Assembly (NCBI GenBank): GCA_936908745.1
Contig: CAKZFX010000019.1
Coordinates: 1 to 64,000, forward strand
Origin: an uncultured Chitinophagaceae bacterium
GTDB taxonomy: Bacteria > Bacteroidota > Bacteroidia > Chitinophagales > Chitinophagaceae
DNA length: 64,000 bases
Direction of reading: 5' to 3'
A program made the translations under genes and the position numbers. Below, one piece after another: positions 59,906 to 64,000 of this stretch; within the stretch, counting starts at the first letter, position 1, and each line of letters opens with the position of its first letter. The notes under the pieces are model-generated. The model had not been told where the DNA came from. It was given only the letters and a program-made list of their open reading frames with translations, and ran no database searches.

Positions 59906-60382
59906 TCACTGAACAACGGGCAATACTTCTCTTATACGTTTTGACTTTCGTGGCGTGTCATTAGGTGGTGATGGCGGAGAAACTCTCCTGTCAGCAGAGT
60001 CTTTAATAGCAACTGTATCAATAACAGGCAGTGGCTTTGCTAATTCAGTGGGTGCCCTTTGGGCCCTTGCGTTTAAAGAGTCGAGTACTTCTTTCATCAG
60101 CGTATTGTTTGTTCTGTAATACGCAAAACTTTTCTCAAATTCTTCGCGGGTGGTTTTATTGAATGCAAACGCTTTTTTATAGAGCTTCAGCGTTTCCGTT
60201 GTATCGTTCAACGTAGAATCAAAAGGTAATACATATCCTTTTGCAAATTCATCGGCTTGTATAATATCCCACAATACATTTTCCATCTTTTCCGGCGGCA
60301 TAATACCTTGCGGCACCCTGGAACGTTTGCAGGCAACAATCAGCACGGCAATAAACAGGATTAAAAAAAAGCCTTTCCTCAT
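59906..60382 (-). CDS. DUF4296 lipoprotein
   Basis: 158 residues. Signal peptide with lipobox LIVAC (Cys18). The DUF4296 domain (about 25-105) has PPEKMENVLWDIIQADEFAK and YKKAFAFNKTTREEFEKSFA, helical; the C-terminus is a Pro/Ser/Arg-rich tail. Periplasmic or outer-membrane lipoprotein of unknown role, frequently next to cell-envelope genes in Bacteroidota. Its ATG overlaps the stop of the preceding DUF4835 gene by four bases. Confidence 0.85.
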   Translation of the reverse strand: MRKGFFLILFIAVLIVACKRSRVPQGIMPPEKMENVLWDIIQADEFAKGYVLPFDSTLNDTTETLKLYKKAFAFNKTTREEFEKSFAYYRTNNTLMKEVLDSLNARAQRAPTELAKPLPVIDTVAIKDSADRRVSPPSPPNDTPRKSKRIREVLPVVQ

Positions 60383-61296
60383 TTTATTTCTTTGTACGCC
60401 TGTGTATTGGTGATATCCAGTTTTGTAAGAATATCCCTTGCCCTTGTTTTGTCTTCACCACTGGCTTTGCTGAACACTTTTACCAGTTCACTGCTTTTTC
60501 CCTGGAAAAAGAATTGAATGACCATTGAGTTGGGATTCTCCGAGTTGATGGTGTTTAAGAAGTTCAGGCAATTCAGAATGCCACGGCGGCCATTTTCATC
60601 ATTCTCATAAAAAAGGTCCATACCGGAGCGGTAGTAGGCATAGATCGCATCATGGATCAATGCAAAACGATTGTTGTTGAAGTTTTCTGCCAGCCAGTAA
60701 CGGTTACGCAGGCTTTCAAAAGATTTCCATCCTGTTATTTCACGGCTCTCGGGTGCATTGTTTACAATGTTCCATGCTTTCTGAAAGTAAGCATCACCGC
60801 CACGCAAGGAGAAAGAGTCATAATCCAGGCCTAAAATGATATTTACATAGTAAGCGATCACCGCAGTGAGGTTAGCCGCCACAGGATCATTTCCCTGTAC
60901 CCTGTTTTCATTGAACTCAATCGGCTGAAATTCCTGGTAGCGGAATATCACGTTATCATCTAAAAAGTTAATTAACGGCGATTCATAGTTGGTATTATAA
61001 ATAGGACGGGCAGCCTGCACGGTCAGTTTGCCACGATACACGTTATTGCCGAGTTCCTGTTCAATACTTAATAAGAAGTTGCATTGTATTTTTTCACTGC
61101 TGGCAAACGCATCCGTTGTCCACTTACGGTTGTTGATGAAATTGGTCAGCGTGGTTTGCAGGGTATTAAATATCTTTTTATCCACCTTGGTGCTGATCTT
61201 ATTGGTCTGCACAGTCAGCCTCGCCTGTATTTCCTGTGCTGTTGCAACACCTGCGCACATCACTACCGCAATGATGAGTATTCCTTTTTTATACAT
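60379..61296 (-). CDS. DUF4835 family protein, PorD-like
   Basis: 305 residues. Signal peptide 1-20 (ending VATAQ). The family pattern is visible: EIQARLTVQTNKIS, LTNFINNRKWT, QFFFQGKSSELVKVFS and YYVNIILGLDYDSFSLRGGD. DUF4835 members are annotated as the T9SS-associated PorD in some genomes; periplasmic location fits, but a direct T9SS role is only inferred. It overlaps coaBC by eight bases, and the order coaBC, DUF4835 is common in the phylum. Confidence 0.85.
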   Translation of the reverse strand: MYKKGILIIAVVMCAGVATAQEIQARLTVQTNKISTKVDKKIFNTLQTTLTNFINNRKWTTDAFASSEKIQCNFLLSIEQELGNNVYRGKLTVQAARPIYNTNYESPLINFLDDNVIFRYQEFQPIEFNENRVQGNDPVAANLTAVIAYYVNIILGLDYDSFSLRGGDAYFQKAWNIVNNAPESREITGWKSFESLRNRYWLAENFNNNRFALIHDAIYAYYRSGMDLFYENDENGRRGILNCLNFLNTINSENPNSMVIQFFFQGKSSELVKVFSKASGEDKTRARDILTKLDITNTQAYKEIK

Positions 61297-62485
61297 AAAA
61301 CAACCGTGTTATCGTGTCAACAATATCTTTAGCGACTTCTGTTTTTGTTTTGGTCGCAAATTCAAATTCCTCGCCCTTTTTTCCCAGTATCGTGATCTTA
61401 TTCGTATCGTGTCCAAAGCCGGCCCCTTCATCTTTCAATGAGTTTAAAACAATCAGATCGGCATTTTTTCTCTCCAGCTTTTCCAATGCGTTCACTTTCT
61501 CATTGTTTGTTTCCAGTGCAAACCCTATCAATACCTGTTTGCCTGTTTTTATTTCGCCGAGGCTTTTTAAGATGTCTTTGGTTTTGGTCAGTTCCAACGT
61601 CAATGTTTGTTCTTTCTTTTTTATTTTCTCCGGCGCTGTTTCAACAGGTGTATAGTCGGCTACTGCTGCCGCCATTACAGCAAGGTCACAACCGGGAAAT
61701 TCCTTTACACATTGGGCATACATTTCAGCGGCCGTTGTTACTTTACGGGTTTCAATACCATTCAATTCACTGTTCAATTGCACCGGGCCGGCTACCAAAA
61801 TAACGTCGGCTCCCCTTCTTTTCAATTCAGCGGCGATGGCCAATCCCATTTTACCGGACGAATGATTGCCGATAAAACGAACCGGGTCGATCCGTTCGTA
61901 TGTAGGTCCTGCCGTCACGAGGCATTTTTTGCCGGCCAATGATTGTATAGTGGAAAAATGGTCTGCAATAAAGGAAAGCAGCTGTTCCGGCTCCGCCATC
62001 CGGCCTTCGCCAAAGAGCCCGCTGGCCAGTTCGCCTTTCCCTACCGGGATGATCGTATTGCCAAAAGATTGCAGTTTGCGCAGGTTTTCCTTCGTGGCGG
62101 GGTGATGCCACATGTCCTCATCCATCGCCGGGGCCACGGCTACAGGGCAGGTAGCCGATAACCAGGCTGCCAGCAGGAGATTATCGCAGTGCCCGTAGGC
62201 CATTTTAGCCAGCGTATTACAGCTTAAAGGCGCTATCAGCATCAAATCAGCCCATCTGCCCAACTGCACATGGTTAGCCCAATTTTGGCCATCTGAGAGG
62301 TCTGTAAGCACAGGATTTTTGCTGAGTGTTGACAGCGTCAGTGTTGAAACGAAATCCTTTGCCGCCGGGGTCATCAGCACTTTTACTTCGGCGCCCTCCT
62401 TTACCAGCAAACGCAGCAGGTAGATGGCTTTGTAGGCCGCAATGCTGCCTGTGATACCGAGGACTATTTTTTTGCCTTTCAACAT
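61289..62485 (-). CDS. coaBC: Bifunctional phosphopantothenoylcysteine decarboxylase/synthase CoaBC
   Basis: 398 residues. CoaC (about 1-185) is the flavin decarboxylase: GITGSIAAYKAIYLLRLL, NWANHVQLGRWADL with the catalytic His, PLSCNTLAKMAYG and VAPAMDEDMW. CoaB (about 190-398) is the CTP-dependent ligase: VTAGPTYERIDPVRFIGNHS, AAVADYTPVE, KKEQTLTLELTKTKDIL and IGFALETNNE. It makes 4'-phosphopantetheine for CoA. Its promoter TACTTTTG lies four bases before the ATG. Cotranscribed with DUF4835 and DUF4296. Confidence 0.95.
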   Translation of the reverse strand: MLKGKKIVLGITGSIAAYKAIYLLRLLVKEGAEVKVLMTPAAKDFVSTLTLSTLSKNPVLTDLSDGQNWANHVQLGRWADLMLIAPLSCNTLAKMAYGHCDNLLLAAWLSATCPVAVAPAMDEDMWHHPATKENLRKLQSFGNTIIPVGKGELASGLFGEGRMAEPEQLLSFIADHFSTIQSLAGKKCLVTAGPTYERIDPVRFIGNHSSGKMGLAIAAELKRRGADVILVAGPVQLNSELNGIETRKVTTAAEMYAQCVKEFPGCDLAVMAAAVADYTPVETAPEKIKKKEQTLTLELTKTKDILKSLGEIKTGKQVLIGFALETNNEKVNALEKLERKNADLIVLNSLKDEGAGFGHDTNKITILGKKGEEFEFATKTKTEVAKDIVDTITRLFYV

Positions 62486-62489
62486 ACTC

Positions 62490-62497
62490 CAAAAGTA
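62490..62497 (-). promoter_or_regulatory. coaBC promoter -7 element
   Basis: TACTTTTG on the minus strand, four bases before the ATG: the same spacing as at folD and guaB, suggesting a leaderless message. Confidence 0.5.
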
Positions 62498-62517
62498 CCT
62501 GTTTTGTATAAAAACTA

Positions 62518-62547
62518 AAAGCGATCCGCTGTTTAACGAATCGCTTT
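62518..62547 (-). terminator. Terminator of rpoZ
   Basis: AAAGCGAT (62518-62525) pairs with ATCGCTTT (62540-62547); on the minus strand it continues TAGTTTTTA. It separates bamD-rpoZ from coaBC. Confidence 0.65.
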
Positions 62548-62572
62548 ATTCATTTATTAAGAAGAAAGTTGA

Positions 62573-62914
62573 TTAGCTGAACATATCATCTTCCCCTTTG
62601 CGGAAATACACTTTGTCTTCCAGGAATTCCTGGGTAGCCAGCAGCGCCGGGTTAGGCATTCTTTCGTAAGCCCTTGAAATTTCGATCTGCTCTTTATTTT
62701 CATGGATTTCTTCCAGGCTGTCTGTATGACTTGCAAACTCTTCCAGTTTATTATGCAACTCTTCTTTCAAAGAGATATTGATCTGGTTAGCTCTTTTGCC
62801 AACGATAGCAATTGAACCGTAGAGGTTGCCCGTTTTCACTTTCAAATCATCCAGGTTGCGGGTTTCCACATTGTTTGTGATGCCTGCACTAAGCTGGCGT
62901 CTTAGTTTGCTCAT
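62573..62914 (-). CDS. rpoZ: DNA-directed RNA polymerase omega subunit, Bacteroidota type
   Basis: 113 residues of the RpoZ/Rpb6 family: GNLYGSIAIVGKRANQI is the conserved core, and RAYERMPNPALLATQEFLED is typical of the Bacteroidota version. Stabilises the RNA polymerase beta' fold and, in many bacteria, contributes to ppGpp binding. It overlaps the end of bamD by 26 bases (ATG at 62914, bamD stop at 62889), so it is translated from the same message. Terminated before coaBC. Confidence 0.88.
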   Translation of the reverse strand: MSKLRRQLSAGITNNVETRNLDDLKVKTGNLYGSIAIVGKRANQINISLKEELHNKLEEFASHTDSLEEIHENKEQIEISRAYERMPNPALLATQEFLEDKVYFRKGEDDMFS

Positions 62915-63704
62915 TGCTTAAATTTTTAATATTGGTTTGCGATTGCTTAAAATAGTCGTCTGCTTCCTTTCTCAGTTTGCTTTCAGGGAAACGATCTACA
63001 AATTCATAATACTCATTGATCACCTGCTCAAACCTTGCTGGTTTCTTTTCTTCCACGCTCATTTGTGCGTAGCGGAAATAAGATTTAATGATCATCAGTT
63101 TATATTCATCAGCTTTGGCCGATTCAGGATAATCATTCAGCAAAGTGGTAAATGTAACACCGGCAGCTTTGAACTGGCCGAGGTCATAATATAATACAGC
63201 CGCCTTATAGTCTTTGATCTCCAGTTTGCGACGGCAGATATCAATAATATCATTTGCTTCCTTGATACGTGCAGAGCCCGGGTGCGTATTGATAAAAGTC
63301 TGCATCATTCCCATCGCTTTCAGTGTATTCGTCTGGTCCAGCTCAGGCTTTGGCGATTGCATATAATAAGAGTAGGCCCTCATGTAAGCAATCTCTTCGG
63401 AGCGGGAACTGTTAGGGAATATTTCAAGGAATGTTTTAAACAGGTTTTCCGCGTTGAAATAATCGTTCTGGTAGTAGGCGCAATACGCATACTTATAGTA
63501 GATATTTTCAAACTCCTTCCCTGTTTTAAAGTAAGGCATTACATCCTCGTAAACTACCTGTGCTTTACTGTATTTCTTTTTTACAAAGAACTGTTCGGCC
63601 ATACGCAGTTTATACTCCGGGTCGGGGTTTTTCAACAGCTTGGTCATTCCACCGCCGCATCCGGCTAAAAATATTACGGCTATTACTATGGGTATAAAAC
63701 GCAT
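62889..63704 (-). CDS. bamD: Outer membrane protein assembly factor BamD
   Basis: 271 residues. Lipobox FLAGC (Cys15) and five TPR-like repeats (EYKLRMAEQFFVKKKYSKAQ, AYCAYYQNDYFNAENLFKTF, AAVLYYDLGQFKAAGVTFTT), the BamD layout. It works with BamA to insert outer-membrane barrels such as SprA and the SusC-type receptors in this window. The open frame extends to 63818, but the ATG at 63704 gives the lipoprotein signal and lies nine bases after a promoter element, so the extension is not used. Overlaps rpoZ. Confidence 0.9.
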   Translation of the reverse strand: MRFIPIVIAVIFLAGCGGGMTKLLKNPDPEYKLRMAEQFFVKKKYSKAQVVYEDVMPYFKTGKEFENIYYKYAYCAYYQNDYFNAENLFKTFLEIFPNSSRSEEIAYMRAYSYYMQSPKPELDQTNTLKAMGMMQTFINTHPGSARIKEANDIIDICRRKLEIKDYKAAVLYYDLGQFKAAGVTFTTLLNDYPESAKADEYKLMIIKSYFRYAQMSVEEKKPARFEQVINEYYEFVDRFPESKLRKEADDYFKQSQTNIKNLSNEQTKTPA

Positions 63705-63713
63705 AAAGGTTGG

Positions 63714-63721
63714 CAAAGTTA
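63714..63721 (-). promoter_or_regulatory. bamD promoter -7 element
   Basis: TAACTTTG on the minus strand, nine bases before the bamD ATG; supports the start at 63704. Confidence 0.5.
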
Positions 63722-63824
63722 ATAGATACCGGGCAAAACTTCGGTAAAAAAGATAGGCAGCCAAAAAAGGATCGTTAAGCTTTTGATAAAGAGGGTTTTG
63801 GCGGCTCCGGAAGGGCATAAAAAA

Positions 63825-63846
63825 ACCCTCCCTGTAAAGGGAGGGT
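63825..63846 (-). terminator. Terminator of the right-edge gene
   Basis: ACCCTCCCT-GTAA-AGGGAGGGT, perfect 9-bp stem, with seven T residues following on the minus strand, 30 bases after the stop of the partial gene. Confidence 0.88.
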
Positions 63847-63875
63847 CTATCAGCAAAAAGTAATCAAGAGATATA

Positions 63876-64000
63876 TTAGTTCTTCCGCAGATTTGGATGC
63901 GGAGGACTTACCTGGTTAGGTCCATCTTCGCCTTCAGCCGCTGCACGCAGGTCAACTGTGTTACAGTCGCCGCCTTCCTGGCCGTAGTTGAAGATAAAGC
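63876..64000 (-). CDS. C-terminal fragment of an unidentified protein
   Basis: The last 41 codons of a minus-strand gene that enters from the right edge, ending TAA at 63876-63878. The visible tail reads FIFNYGQEGGDCNTVDLRAA and continues AEGEDGPNQVSPPHPNLRKN. It is hydrophilic and Pro/Asn-rich at the end; no family can be named from this. A strong terminator follows. The frame is open through the edge and agrees with minus-strand gene order there. Confidence 0.55.
   Translation of the reverse strand, partial: FIFNYGQEGGDCNTVDLRAAAEGEDGPNQVSPPHPNLRKN

Noticed and set aside
63705..63818. Longer BamD start
   Set aside because: It would place the lipoprotein signal 38 residues inside the protein and crosses the TAACTTTG promoter element.

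Overview
The window looks like a chromosomal segment of a Bacteroidota bacterium, most likely a Chitinophagaceae-like member of Chitinophagia. The reasons are the type IX secretion (T9SS) outer-membrane translocon SprA, several proteins with T9SS C-terminal sorting domains, a SusC-type TonB receptor start at the left edge, a Bacteroidota-type RNA polymerase omega subunit, the futalosine menaquinone genes, absence of clear Shine-Dalgarno sites, and repeated matches to the Bacteroidota promoter -7 element TAnnTTTG. I saw no rRNA, tRNA, CRISPR array, insertion sequence or prophage. This is core and envelope gene content rather than a mobile island.

Layout. 0-5 kb: start of a SusC-like receptor, a helix-hairpin-helix/beta-barrel protein overlapping a PorV/PorQ-like barrel gene, and two lipoproteins of unknown role. 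5.5-10.3 kb: folD-queE, a PorE-like OmpA protein and dprA. 10.4-24 kb: secreted T9SS cargo (type B, type A, type B), guaB, tonB, a DUF4105 membrane protein, an alpha/beta hydrolase, an SDR. 24-36 kb: sprA with ruvA upstream, fabH, a TlpA-like thioredoxin protein, a DinB-fold protein. 36-46 kb: serine beta-lactamase-like hydrolase plus GNAT acetyltransferase, a TPR histidine kinase/NarL regulator pair, a 1100-residue GloVer-repeat T9SS cargo protein and a lipoprotein metallopeptidase. 45.8-52.7 kb: fabD, folE and two tandem QueD/PTPS genes, an exported Hcp-like protein, mqnB-mqnD, a photolyase and an aminotransferase. 52.8-58.5 kb: three NarL-type response regulators, a methyltransferase, a 7-TM protein and a short histidine kinase. 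58.5-64 kb: scoAB, DUF4296, DUF4835 (PorD-like), coaBC, rpoZ and bamD.

The most unusual part is the two-component region at 52.8-58.5 kb. The two minus-strand regulator genes at 52778-53449 and 54748-55404 have homologous upstream noncoding regions. Each holds, on the plus strand, a 13-nt identical TTTACGAGTTTAC operator-like block, about 65 bp further a -33/-7 promoter ending in an exact TAnnTTTG, and then a conserved tract ending in a hairpin and T-run. I read these as two paralogous small-RNA candidates divergent from their regulators. Near its 3' end the first one carries an 18-nt stretch perfectly complementary to the start region of a 22-codon ORF (56101-56169) placed just before the sensor genes. 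This is inference from sequence and needs transcript data.

Separate themes: dispersed intergenic repeats (CACAGAG/ACCGCAAAG type, a 20-bp near-palindrome, TCAACTTA words, GTACTTC words and GGAAAATGG words). One of the last type sits inside mqnD as four perfect 7-bp tandem copies. Several promoters lie so close to their start codons that leaderless mRNAs are likely.
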